Below are positions 8,749-16,485 of a stretch of 51,310 nt of DNA, one piece after another (the stretch's first letter is position 1; every line of letters starts with the position of its first letter). A program made the translations under genes and the position numbers. The notes beneath the pieces are model-generated. The model ran no database searches and was not told the DNA's origin. It worked only from the letters and a program-made list of their open reading frames with translations. The DNA is from Thermus sp. LT1-2-5 (GTDB lineage: Bacteria; Deinococcota; Deinococci; Deinococcales; Thermaceae): positions 1 to 51,310 of the forward strand of contig NZ_BSRG01000013.1 of NCBI RefSeq assembly GCF_040363165.1, written 5' to 3'.

Positions 8749-9348
8749 ATGGAACGGGAAGACCCAAAGCTTCAGAGCCAACGACGGCTGATCCTAGGGC
8801 TCATCGGCACAAGCGTGGGTTTCGCCACCCTTTCCGCCCTTCTGGTGGCCAAGGACCTGGTACCCCCAGCGTCCCGGTCCCCGGACAAGTTGCCCCCCCA
8901 GGTGGGGGACGTCCTCGTCTACGCCACCGGGCACAACCAGGGCACGCCCATAGACCCGCAAAGCCTCCCCCTGGGCGGCCCCTTCGTCCTGGCCTACCCC
9001 ATGGACCCCAAGACGGGAACGGTGCGGAGCGGCGACCCCAAGAACACCCTCCTCGCCCTGCGCCTGGACCCCAACCGCATGGCCCCTGAGGTCAAAGCCC
9101 ACGCCGCCGGGGACCTCCTGGTGTACTCGGCGGTGTGCACCCATCTGGGCTGCATCATTAGCCTTTGGCACCCGGGCCAGGAAGTCATGCAGTGCCCCTG
9201 CCACGGCGGGGAGTACAACCCCTTTACCGACCAGGTGGTGGCAGGTCCCCCGCCGCGCCCCGTTCCCTTGCTTTCCGTGGCGGTGAAGGGCGGGAAGATC
9301 GTGGTGACGGGGACCTTCAGCGGCCCGGTGGGCGTGCAGGCGGGGTAA
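8749..9348 (+). CDS. Rieske [2Fe-2S] protein, membrane anchored, not linked to a bc1 operon
   Basis: 199-aa protein with an N-terminal membrane anchor (residues ~14-35) preceded by QRR, compatible with Tat export. The Rieske cluster motifs are CTHLGC (Cys130, His132, Cys135) and CPCHGGEY (Cys149, Cys151, His152), so both cluster ligands pairs and the disulfide cysteines are present. It resembles the Thermus respiratory Rieske protein in size. Here there is no cytochrome b or c1 gene beside it; the neighbours are the glucoamylase and an anion exporter, and a TsdA-like dihaem cytochrome lies 5 kb upstream in the same run. A role as electron carrier in sulfur-compound oxidation is an inference. 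ATG 8749 follows the GGAGGTGA that ends the previous gene. Confidence 0.92.
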   Translation: MEREDPKLQSQRRLILGLIGTSVGFATLSALLVAKDLVPPASRSPDKLPPQVGDVLVYATGHNQGTPIDPQSLPLGGPFVLAYPMDPKTGTVRSGDPKNTLLALRLDPNRMAPEVKAHAAGDLLVYSAVCTHLGCIISLWHPGQEVMQCPCHGGEYNPFTDQVVAGPPPRPVPLLSVAVKGGKIVVTGTFSGPVGVQAG

Positions 9349-9357
9349 CCTAGGGGC

Positions 9358-10194
9358 ATGGACCCCCTCCCTTTCACCCTTGGCGTATTCGGGGGAAGCT
9401 TTTTGGCGGGGCTTTTGGGAAGCCTCACCGGCCTGGGGGGCGGGGTGGTGCTGGTCCCCCTTTTGGTGCTGGTCTTTGGGGTGGACCTGCACCACGCCCT
9501 GGGAGCCTCGTTGGTTTCCGTCATCGCCACCAGCAGCGGGGCCGCCGCAGCCTACGTTCGGGAAGGGTACATCAACCTGCGGTTAGGCATGTTCCTAGAG
9601 ATGGCCACCACCTTGGGGGCCCTCTTGGGGGCGAGCCTGCTAGGGGTGTTGCCCAAGGCCTGGGTTTCCGTCCTCTTCGGGCTCGTCCTTCTCCACGCTG
9701 CGTACCTCTCCTACCGCTCCCGGCACCAGGACCACCCGGTCCCACCCCACGCCTCCCATCCCCTGGCCTCGAGGCTCCGGCTTCCCGGCCGCTACCCCGG
9801 CGCTGGCGGCGAGGTGGCCTACGGGGTGCGCGCCCTGCCCCAGGGCTTCCTCCTCATGGGAGTGGCCGGCGCCCTTTCGGGGCTACTGGGCATCGGCTCC
9901 GGGGCCCTTAAGGTGTTGGCCATGGACCGGGTCATGGGCCTGCCCTATAAGGTTTCCACCACCACCTCCAACTTCATGATCGGGGTGACGGCGGCGGCCA
10001 GCGCCGGGCTTTACTTCCGCCGGGGCTACGTGGACCCCTGGGTGGCCTTCCCCGTGGTGCTTGGGGTCCTAATGGGCGCCTTTTGGGGAGCCCGCCTCCT
10101 GCCCGGTACCCCCACACCCAGGCTCCGGCTGGTCTTCGCCCTGACCATCGCCGCCTTGGGAGTAGAAATGGTCCTCCAGGGGGTGAGGGGGTGA
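9358..10194 (+). CDS. TauE/SafE-family anion exporter
   Basis: 278-aa polytopic protein with about seven to eight hydrophobic helices. The first helix pair carries the family glycine motif GLLGSLTGLGGGVVLVPLLVL (residues ~20-40), repeated in the second half as GALSGLLGIGSGALKVLAM. Such proteins export sulfite, sulfoacetate or similar anions or import related C2 sulfur compounds. The next gene overlaps by 4 nt and encodes the DUF1634 protein that commonly accompanies this family. In a run with a TsdA-like cytochrome, export of a sulfur oxyanion is plausible but unproven. Confidence 0.88.
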   Translation: MDPLPFTLGVFGGSFLAGLLGSLTGLGGGVVLVPLLVLVFGVDLHHALGASLVSVIATSSGAAAAYVREGYINLRLGMFLEMATTLGALLGASLLGVLPKAWVSVLFGLVLLHAAYLSYRSRHQDHPVPPHASHPLASRLRLPGRYPGAGGEVAYGVRALPQGFLLMGVAGALSGLLGIGSGALKVLAMDRVMGLPYKVSTTTSNFMIGVTAAASAGLYFRRGYVDPWVAFPVVLGVLMGAFWGARLLPGTPTPRLRLVFALTIAALGVEMVLQGVRG

Positions 10195-10475
10195 GGGGAC
10201 GGGAGATCCTCCTTGCGTGGACGCTCCGCTTGGGAGTGCTCCTGGCCGCGGCGCTTTTGGCCCTGGGGGGGCTTGGACACCTGGGATGGCTCCCGCTCGG
10301 CCCCCGCTTTGCGGAAACCTTGGCCTGGGCGGGCCTTTACGTCCTCGTCCTCACCCCCGTGACCCGGGTCGCCCTTTCCGCCCTCCTCTTCGCCGAGGAG
10401 GGGGACTGGACCTTCGTGGCCATCACCCTTTTCGTGCTAACGGTCCTCCTCCTAACCCTCTTCGGGCTCCTATGA
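10191..10475 (+). CDS. DUF1634 small membrane protein, TauE/SafE partner
   Basis: 94-aa protein with three hydrophobic helices (residues ~6-28, 40-58, 70-93). GTG 10191 overlaps the TGA of the exporter gene. Proteins of the DUF1634 family are usually found next to TauE/SafE exporters and are thought to be accessory subunits; their biochemical role is unknown. The combination of length, three-helix pattern, R-x-x-L-S-A-L-L segment in the second loop and exact neighbour supports the call. Confidence 0.8.
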   Translation: MRGREILLAWTLRLGVLLAAALLALGGLGHLGWLPLGPRFAETLAWAGLYVLVLTPVTRVALSALLFAEEGDWTFVAITLFVLTVLLLTLFGLL

Positions 10476-10551
10476 GCCGAGCCCCGGTTGACCCAGGGCG
10501 TAGAATGCCGCAAGGAAGCCGGCGCATCACGTCCCCACCTAGAGGAACCCC

Positions 10552-12225
10552 ATGGTACCCCTCCTCCGCCAGCGGCCCAACCGCTACGACCTCCTGGCCT
10601 TGGGCGTCACCCTGGCCCTTTTGGCCCTCCTCCTCCGCGCCTCCCAGGAGGCGGCTGGCCCCCTCGCCCCCCAGGCCGTCTCCTTGAACCCTGCCCACCT
10701 GCCGGAATACGCCCTGCGCACCGCCTTTCGCATGGGGCTCGCCTTGGCCCTTTCCACCCTCTTCACCCTGCTCTACGCCCCTTTGGCGGCCAAGACCCGC
10801 CTCGAGGCCCTCCTGGTGGCCCTTTTGGACATTCTCCAATCCGTTCCCGTCCTCGGCTTCCTGGCGGCCACGGTGGGGGCCTTCGCCGCCCTATTTCCTG
10901 GGAGGGCCTTGGGCTTTGAGCTGGCGGCGGTCTTCGCCGTCTTCACCTCCCAAGCCTGGAACATGGCCTTCAGCTTCTACCAGTCCCTCAAAACCGTGCC
11001 CCGGGAGCTGGACGAGGCGGCGAGGCTTTTCCGCCTCACGCCTTGGCAACGCTTCCTGCGGCTGGAGGTGCCCTTCGCCCTGCCCGGCCTGGTCTACAAC
11101 GCCATGATGTCCATGTCGGGGGGCTGGTTCTTCGTGGTAGCCTCGGAGGCCATCGCCGTGGGGAAGACCGAGGTAGACCTGCCGGGCATCGGCTCGTACA
11201 TGGCGGTAGCCCTGGCCCAGGGAAACCTGGCCGCCCTGGGCCTCGCCGCCTTGGCCATGCTGGGGGTCATCCTCCTTTACGACCAGCTCCTGTTCCGGCC
11301 CCTGGTGGCCTGGAGCCAGCGCTTCAAGTACGAGGACCGCCCCGCCCACGAACCGGCGCGAAGCTGGGTTCTGGACCTCCTGCGGCGCACCCGGGCGGCG
11401 CGCCGCCTGGCGGAGGCCGGGGCCACCTGGGTCTTGGAGGGCCTCCTTCACTTCGAGCGCCGCTTCCGGGCCTCCCGGCCCGTATCCCTTCCCCTTTGGC
11501 CCCTTTACCTCCTCTTAAGCCTTTTCGCCGCCTGGGGCCTCATGGCCCTCCTCGCCGCCCTGCGGCCCTTGGGCCTGGCGGAGGTGGGGCATGTCCTCTA
11601 CCTGGGGTTCCTTACCCTCCTTAGGGTGCTCGGGATCATGCTCCTGGCCACCCTGGTCTGGGTTCCCGTGGGGATCCTCCTCGGCCAAAGGCCCCGGCTC
11701 GCCGCGCGGGTGCAGGCCTTCTTGCAGTTCCTCGCCGCCTTTCCCGCCAACCTCCTCTACCCTTTTTTCGCCTATCTGCTCCTTCGCTTCCACCTCTCCC
11801 TGGAGGTGTTCTCCGCTTTCCTCATGGCCCTGGGCACCCAGTGGTACATCCTCTTCAACGCCCTGGCCGGGAGCATGGCGGTGCCGGAGGACCTAAAGGA
11901 AGCGGCCAAGAGCTTTGGGCTACGGGGCTGGGCCCTTTGGCGGCGCCTCCTCCTCCCCGCCAGCTTCCCCTATCTGGTCACCGGCCTCATCACCGCAAGC
12001 GGTGGCACCTGGAACGCCTCCATCGTGGCCGAGGTGGTGGCGTGGCGCGGCCATACCCTGGAGGCCACGGGCCTGGGGAGCTACATCGCCCGCTGGACCC
12101 TGGAGGAGGGCCAAGGGCCCCACCTCCTCCTGGGGATCGCCGTGATGAGCCTTTACGTGGTGGCCCTAAACCGCCTCCTCTGGCGGCGGCTGTACCGCCT
12201 GGCGGAGGAGCGCTTCCGGCTTTAA
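10552..12225 (+). CDS. ABC transporter permease with two fused BPD_transp_1 domains (NitT/TauT class)
   Basis: 557-aa membrane protein in which two permease halves are joined head to tail. Each half has about six helices and an EAA loop: ELDEAARLFRLTPWQRFLRLEVPFALPGLVYN in the first (around residue 150) and DLKEAAKSFGLRGWALWRRLLLPASFPYLVTG in the second (around residue 450). Fused permeases of this kind are found in nitrate/sulfonate/bicarbonate-type importers. The following gene supplies the ATPase; no substrate-binding protein is present nearby. Substrate unknown; neighbouring TauE/DUF1634 genes hint at a sulfur-containing or other anion. Confidence 0.88.
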   Translation: MVPLLRQRPNRYDLLALGVTLALLALLLRASQEAAGPLAPQAVSLNPAHLPEYALRTAFRMGLALALSTLFTLLYAPLAAKTRLEALLVALLDILQSVPVLGFLAATVGAFAALFPGRALGFELAAVFAVFTSQAWNMAFSFYQSLKTVPRELDEAARLFRLTPWQRFLRLEVPFALPGLVYNAMMSMSGGWFFVVASEAIAVGKTEVDLPGIGSYMAVALAQGNLAALGLAALAMLGVILLYDQLLFRPLVAWSQRFKYEDRPAHEPARSWVLDLLRRTRAARRLAEAGATWVLEGLLHFERRFRASRPVSLPLWPLYLLLSLFAAWGLMALLAALRPLGLAEVGHVLYLGFLTLLRVLGIMLLATLVWVPVGILLGQRPRLAARVQAFLQFLAAFPANLLYPFFAYLLLRFHLSLEVFSAFLMALGTQWYILFNALAGSMAVPEDLKEAAKSFGLRGWALWRRLLLPASFPYLVTGLITASGGTWNASIVAEVVAWRGHTLEATGLGSYIARWTLEEGQGPHLLLGIAVMSLYVVALNRLLWRRLYRLAEERFRL

Positions 12226-12235
12226 GGGGGGATCG

Positions 12236-13510
12236 ATGCTGCTCGTGGCCAAGGGGATCGCCAAGGCGTACCAGACCGGGGAGAAGCCCTTCAAGGTCCT
12301 GGAGGGGGTGGACCTGGAGGTGCGGGAGGGGGAGATCGTGGCCCTTTTGGGCCGCTCGGGCGGGGGCAAGAGTACCCTCCTCCGCATCCTGGCGGGGCTC
12401 ATCCCCCCGGACGCCGGGGAGGTGCGCTTCCTGGGGCGGCCCGTCCGGGGCCCGGTGGAGGGGGTGGCCATGGTGTTCCAGACCTTCGCCCTCTTCCCCT
12501 GGCTTTCCGTGCTGGAAAACGTGGCCTTGGGCCTCGAGGCCAGGGGGGTACCCCGGGAGGAGCGGCTCCAAAGGGCGCGGGAGGCCATCGCCCTCATCGG
12601 GCTTAAGGGGTTTGAGGAGGCCCTGCCCAAGGAGCTTTCCGGGGGGATGAAGCAGCGGGTGGGCTTCGCCCGGGCCTTGGTGGTGGAGCCCCTGGTCCTC
12701 CTCCTGGACGAGGCCTTTTCCGCTTTGGACCCCTTGACCGCCGAGGGCCTGCGGGGGGACCTCTTGGACCTTTGGCTTGCGGGGCGGCTTTCCACCCGGG
12801 CAGTGGTCCTGGTAACCCACAACATCGAGGAGGCGGTGGCCCTGGCCGACCGGGCCCTGGTCCTCCAGGGAAGCCCCGCCCGAGTGGGCCGGGCAATCCC
12901 CATCCGCCTCCCTTACCCCCGGGACCCCGGCGACCCCCCCTTCCGCGCCTTGGTGGAGGAGATCTACCAGGTCCTTACGGAACGGGAGGTGGTGGAGCGG
13001 CACCTGGAGGAAGAGCTCCTCCGCCTCCCCGAGGCCCCGGTGGAGCGCCTCTCGAGCCTGGCCGAGGCGATGGCGGCCCACGGGGGCCGGGTGGACCTGC
13101 CCCTTTTGGCGGAGGAGGAAGGCTTGGAGGTGGATGAGCTTTTTCCCCTGGTGGAAGCCTTAGAGCTTCTGGGTTTCGCCCGAATAGAGCGGGGCGATGT
13201 GGAACTCGACCCGGCGGGAAGGGCCTGGGCCGAAGCCACGCCCAAGGAGCGCCAGGTGATGTTCGCCGAGCACCTCCTGCGGCGCGTGCCCCTCATGGCC
13301 CGGCTCCACCGGGCGCTCCAGGAGCGCAAGGAAATCCCCGAGGAACGGGTTTTGGAGTGGCTTCGGGAACACCTGCCCGAGCCCGAGGCCAGGCGGGTCC
13401 TGGGGGTGATCCGCGAGTGGGGCCGATTTGCCGGGCTTTTGGGCTACGACGACCGCGCCCGGGTCCTGTTCCTGCCGGAAGGGGAAGCCGCCCGGCCCAA
13501 CCCCGGGTAA
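12236..13510 (+). CDS. ABC transporter ATP-binding protein with C-terminal AAA-associated domain (NitT/TauT class)
   Basis: 424 aa. The first ~240 residues are an ABC ATPase: Walker A GRSGGGKST (residues ~38-46), Q-loop VFQTFALFPWLSVLENV, signature LSGGMKQRVGFARAL, Walker B VLLLDEAFSALDP and the switch His in VLVTHNIEEAVALADR. The remaining ~180 residues match the pattern of the C-terminal 'AAA-associated' winged-helix-like domain found on some nitrate/sulfonate ATPases, possibly sensing or regulatory. Ten nucleotides separate it from the fused permease. Together they form an importer lacking its own solute-binding protein. Confidence 0.88.
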   Translation: MLLVAKGIAKAYQTGEKPFKVLEGVDLEVREGEIVALLGRSGGGKSTLLRILAGLIPPDAGEVRFLGRPVRGPVEGVAMVFQTFALFPWLSVLENVALGLEARGVPREERLQRAREAIALIGLKGFEEALPKELSGGMKQRVGFARALVVEPLVLLLDEAFSALDPLTAEGLRGDLLDLWLAGRLSTRAVVLVTHNIEEAVALADRALVLQGSPARVGRAIPIRLPYPRDPGDPPFRALVEEIYQVLTEREVVERHLEEELLRLPEAPVERLSSLAEAMAAHGGRVDLPLLAEEEGLEVDELFPLVEALELLGFARIERGDVELDPAGRAWAEATPKERQVMFAEHLLRRVPLMARLHRALQERKEIPEERVLEWLREHLPEPEARRVLGVIREWGRFAGLLGYDDRARVLFLPEGEAARPNPG

Positions 13511-13539
13511 AGGTTCCGCTTCGCCGCCGCCTTTGGGTG

Positions 13540-13545
13540 TATAGT
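13540..13545 (+). promoter_or_regulatory. Leaderless-type -10 element TATAGT
   Basis: TGTATAGT directly precedes the transglutaminase-like gene. The hexamer ends 8 nt before GTG 13554, the distance expected for a transcript that begins at the start codon. No Shine-Dalgarno sequence is present. It indicates an internal promoter after the ABC ATPase gene. Confidence 0.5.
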
Positions 13546-13553
13546 CAATGCCC

Positions 13554-14477
13554 GTGAAACGGCTTTTTACCCTTCTCGCCCTTTGCCTGAGCCTATTCGC
13601 CCGGGCCTTCCCCTTGGATAGCCCTGCCTTCGCCACCCTGGTCCAGGACTCCTACCGGGAGGTCCCCGGGGCCCCCCCCTTCAGGGCCTGGTGGGAAGAG
13701 GCGTACCGCCACGCCTTCGGCCAGACCCTCCAGGAAGCCCTGCGCCGCCAAGCCAAGGCGCCTCCCCTACAGGCGGCCACCTGGGCCTTCCAGGCGATCA
13801 AGCGCCTTCTCCCCCGCTTCAGCCTCGAGGAGGGCTACGAGTTCGCCTACGCCGCCCGCAAAGGGGAACGGCAGTGCCTCCTCCAGGCGGTGCTGGTGCA
13901 AGGCCTCCTGGAGGAGGCGGGTTTCCGGGCAGGCGTGTACATGGTCTACGAGAACCCCGAGGGCAAGCGGAGCAACCTGGGGCACGCCGTGGCGGTCCTG
14001 CGCCTGGGAAACCGCGATTACCTGGTGGACCCCTCGGAGCCCACCCCTTTCCCCCGGCACCGGGGCCTCCTTGTGGCCACCGCCCAGGGCCTGCGCTTCG
14101 CCGAGCCCCAGTACGGCGGGGACGGGGCCATCCTCGCCTACCGGACCCGGGAGGGCACCCTCACCCCCACGCAGGTGGAACCCCTCCCCTTCGCCTACGT
14201 CCGGAGCCAGTTCTACTACTACCGGGGGGAGCAGGCCAAAGGCGGGGTGCTCCGGGGCCCGAGGAGCCCACAAGGCTTGGCCCGCTCCGAGGCCATGCTC
14301 CGCAAGGCGGTGGCCCTAGCGCCCGAAAACCCCTTGGCCCTCTACCTCCTTGGCCTCGCCCTGGGCAAGGAGGGGAAGGCGGGTGAGGCCAAGGAGGCCC
14401 TCCGCCGCGCGGCGGCGCTTTACCAAACGTACGGCTGGGTTCCCCCTGGGGTAGAAGCGGCGCTCAGCAAGCCATGA
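13554..14477 (+). CDS. Exported transglutaminase-like protein with C-terminal TPR-like helices
   Basis: The N-terminus MKRLFTLLALCLSLFARA is a signal peptide, so the protein is exported. The core (residues ~40-190) contains a Cys-His-Asp arrangement of the transglutaminase/protease-like fold: RQCLLQAVLVQGLLEEAGF (Cys), SNLGHAVAVLRL (His) and YLVDPSEP (Asp). The C-terminal ~70 residues read as tetratricopeptide-type helices (AMLRKAVALAPENPLALYLLGLALGKEGKAGEAKEAL). An ATG lies at 13548, but it is only 2 nt from the -10 box; GTG 13554 fits a leaderless transcript. Substrate unknown; cell-wall or exported-protein processing is possible. Overlaps the next gene by 4 nt. Confidence 0.72.
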   Translation: MKRLFTLLALCLSLFARAFPLDSPAFATLVQDSYREVPGAPPFRAWWEEAYRHAFGQTLQEALRRQAKAPPLQAATWAFQAIKRLLPRFSLEEGYEFAYAARKGERQCLLQAVLVQGLLEEAGFRAGVYMVYENPEGKRSNLGHAVAVLRLGNRDYLVDPSEPTPFPRHRGLLVATAQGLRFAEPQYGGDGAILAYRTREGTLTPTQVEPLPFAYVRSQFYYYRGEQAKGGVLRGPRSPQGLARSEAMLRKAVALAPENPLALYLLGLALGKEGKAGEAKEALRRAAALYQTYGWVPPGVEAALSKP

Positions 14478-16342
14478 AGCCCTCTCCGGATACCACCGCT
14501 TCCGCTGAGGAGGGCCGCTACGCCTGGTGGCAGGTCCTCTGCCTGACCGGGGTAGACCTCTTCTCCTCCTTGGGGTACCAGCCGGGCATCGCCCTGCTGG
14601 CGGCGGGGCTTCTTTCCCCCTTGGCCAACCTTAGCCTGGTGGCCTTCGCCCTCTTCGCCGTCTACCCCGTGTACCGCCGTCTGGCGGAGGTGAGCCCCGA
14701 CGGCCAGGGCTCGGTGGGCCTTCTCACCCGGCTCCTCCCGGGCTGGCGGGGGAAGATGGTGGTCCTGGTGGTCCTGGGCTTCATGGCCACCGACTTCATG
14801 ATCACCATCACCCTCTCCGCCGCCGACGCCGCTGTCCATCTCCTAGGAAACCCCTTGACCCCCGCTTGGCTGCAGGGGCACCAGGTGGGGCTCACCCTCT
14901 TTCTCGTGGGCCTTTTGGGCTTCGTTTTCTACCTGGGTTTCCGGGAAGCCATCGGCCTGGCGGTCCCCATCACCCTGGGTTACCTGGCCCTGAACGCCCT
15001 CACCCTGGCCGTGGCCCTTGCCCACCTTCGCCCCGAGCACCTGGAGGGCTGGTGGCGGAAACTCCTGGCCGCCGAGCCCGACCCGGCTGGGCTTCTCCTC
15101 GTCACCCTCATCGCCTTCCCCAAGCTGGCCTTGGGCCTATCCGGGTACGAAACCGGCGTGGCCCTCATGCCCCTGATCCGGGGCGGGCCCGCCGATACCC
15201 CCGAGCGGCCCTTGGGCCGGATCCGGGGAGGGCACCGCCTTCTCCTCGCCGCCGCCTTGGTCATGGGCGCCTTCCTGGTGGCGGCGGGCTTCGCCACGGC
15301 CCTCCTGATCCCGGAGCACCTTTGGCGTAGCGAAGAGGTTGCGGGAAGGGCCATCAGCTTCCTGGCGCACCGCTACCTAGGGGAGGGGTTTGGAAGCCTT
15401 TACGACCTCTTTTCCATCGTCATCCTCTGGTTCGCTGGGGCCAGCGCCATGGCCGGTCTCCTCACCATCGTGCCCCGCTACCTACCCCGCTTCGGCATGG
15501 CCCCGGAGTGGGCCAAGCAACGGCGGCTCCTCGTCCTCTTTTTCACCGGGGTGGGCTTCGCCCTCACCCTCCTCTTCCGCGCCCGGGTAGAGGCCCAGGC
15601 CGCCGCCTACGCCACGGGGGTCCTGGTGGTCATGACCTCCGCCGCTTTGGGCGTCTACCTCCTGGCGAAGCGGGAAAGGCGGCGGGAAGCCGCCTACTTC
15701 CGGGCCCTCCTTCCCGTGTTCGGCTACGTCCTCGTGGCCAACGTGGTGGAGCGGCCGGACGGGGTGCGCATCGCCTCCTTTTTCATCGCCGCCACCCTTT
15801 TCGTGTCCCTCCTCTCCCGCGCCCTGCGCTCCTTCGAGCTCAGGGTGGAGGGCTTTGCCCTGGACGAGATGGCGGAACGCTTCGTGGCCCTTCTGAAAGA
15901 GCAGGAAGCGCCCCTCCGCCTGGTGGCCCACCGCCCGGAACGGGGTGGGCTTGCCGCCTACTGGGAAAAGGAGCGCCGCATCCGGGAGGCCACCCACATC
16001 CCCGCCCACGACCCCATCTACTTTGTGGAGGTCTACGTCCAGGACCCCTCGGAGTTCACCAGGGTGGCCTGGGTCTGGGGGGTGGACCACCCTGAGGTCA
16101 AGGTCTTCCGCATCCTGGGCACCGCCGCCCCCAACACCCTAGCCGCTTTCCTCCTCTACCTGCGGGAGCGCACGGGCAAGCGGCCCCACATCTACTTCGA
16201 GTGGGGGGACGAGGGTCCCTTGCAGGCCGCCTTGGACTTTCTCCTTTTCGGCGAGGGCGATGTGCCCACCCTCACCCATGAGGTCCTGCGCCGCCACGAG
16301 CCGGACCGGAGCAGACGGCCCGTGGTTCACGTGGGGGGTTAG
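14474..16342 (+). CDS. APC-superfamily amino acid/cation permease with cytosolic C-terminal domain
   Basis: 622 aa. About twelve hydrophobic helices fill residues ~20-450; the first carries LTGVDLFSSLGYQPGIALLAAG, typical of the unwound helix 1 of APC transporters, and GLSGYETGVALMPLI resembles helix 6. The last ~150 residues are hydrophilic and end in ...SRRPVVHVGG, an unusual cytosolic extension. Substrate cannot be assigned. ATG 14474 overlaps the stop of the transglutaminase-like gene. This is the last gene of the plus-strand run; five bases after its stop lies an IS200/IS605 remnant. Confidence 0.82.
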   Translation: MKPSPDTTASAEEGRYAWWQVLCLTGVDLFSSLGYQPGIALLAAGLLSPLANLSLVAFALFAVYPVYRRLAEVSPDGQGSVGLLTRLLPGWRGKMVVLVVLGFMATDFMITITLSAADAAVHLLGNPLTPAWLQGHQVGLTLFLVGLLGFVFYLGFREAIGLAVPITLGYLALNALTLAVALAHLRPEHLEGWWRKLLAAEPDPAGLLLVTLIAFPKLALGLSGYETGVALMPLIRGGPADTPERPLGRIRGGHRLLLAAALVMGAFLVAAGFATALLIPEHLWRSEEVAGRAISFLAHRYLGEGFGSLYDLFSIVILWFAGASAMAGLLTIVPRYLPRFGMAPEWAKQRRLLVLFFTGVGFALTLLFRARVEAQAAAYATGVLVVMTSAALGVYLLAKRERRREAAYFRALLPVFGYVLVANVVERPDGVRIASFFIAATLFVSLLSRALRSFELRVEGFALDEMAERFVALLKEQEAPLRLVAHRPERGGLAAYWEKERRIREATHIPAHDPIYFVEVYVQDPSEFTRVAWVWGVDHPEVKVFRILGTAAPNTLAAFLLYLRERTGKRPHIYFEWGDEGPLQAALDFLLFGEGDVPTLTHEVLRRHEPDRSRRPVVHVGG

Positions 16343-16347
16343 AGGGT

Positions 16348-16485
16348 CGTGGCCGCCGCACGGAATGTCCTGGCCAGGGCTCGAAAGGAACCTTCGGGGA
16401 TGGATCCCGTAGGGGCCCTTCTGTGAGAACCGAGGTCCGGCGAAACCCAGCTTGTAGCTTCGGACTTCCCGTCCGAGGAGCCGTC
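16348..16485 (+). mobile_element. IS200/IS605 right-end remnant (TnpB C-terminus and terminal hairpin)
   Basis: The plus strand encodes VAAARNVLARARKEPSGM, the end of a TnpB protein (compare VAAARNILARAWAGPSGM at 32685-32740). It is followed by CTTGTAGC and the hairpin CGGAC-TTCCC-GTCCG, ending in GTCAC. The same order occurs at 32787-32822 and, inverted, at 43381-43462. Everything upstream of the last ~20 codons is missing, so this is a solo end. In active elements this segment is the 3' part of the omega RNA. Confidence 0.75.
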
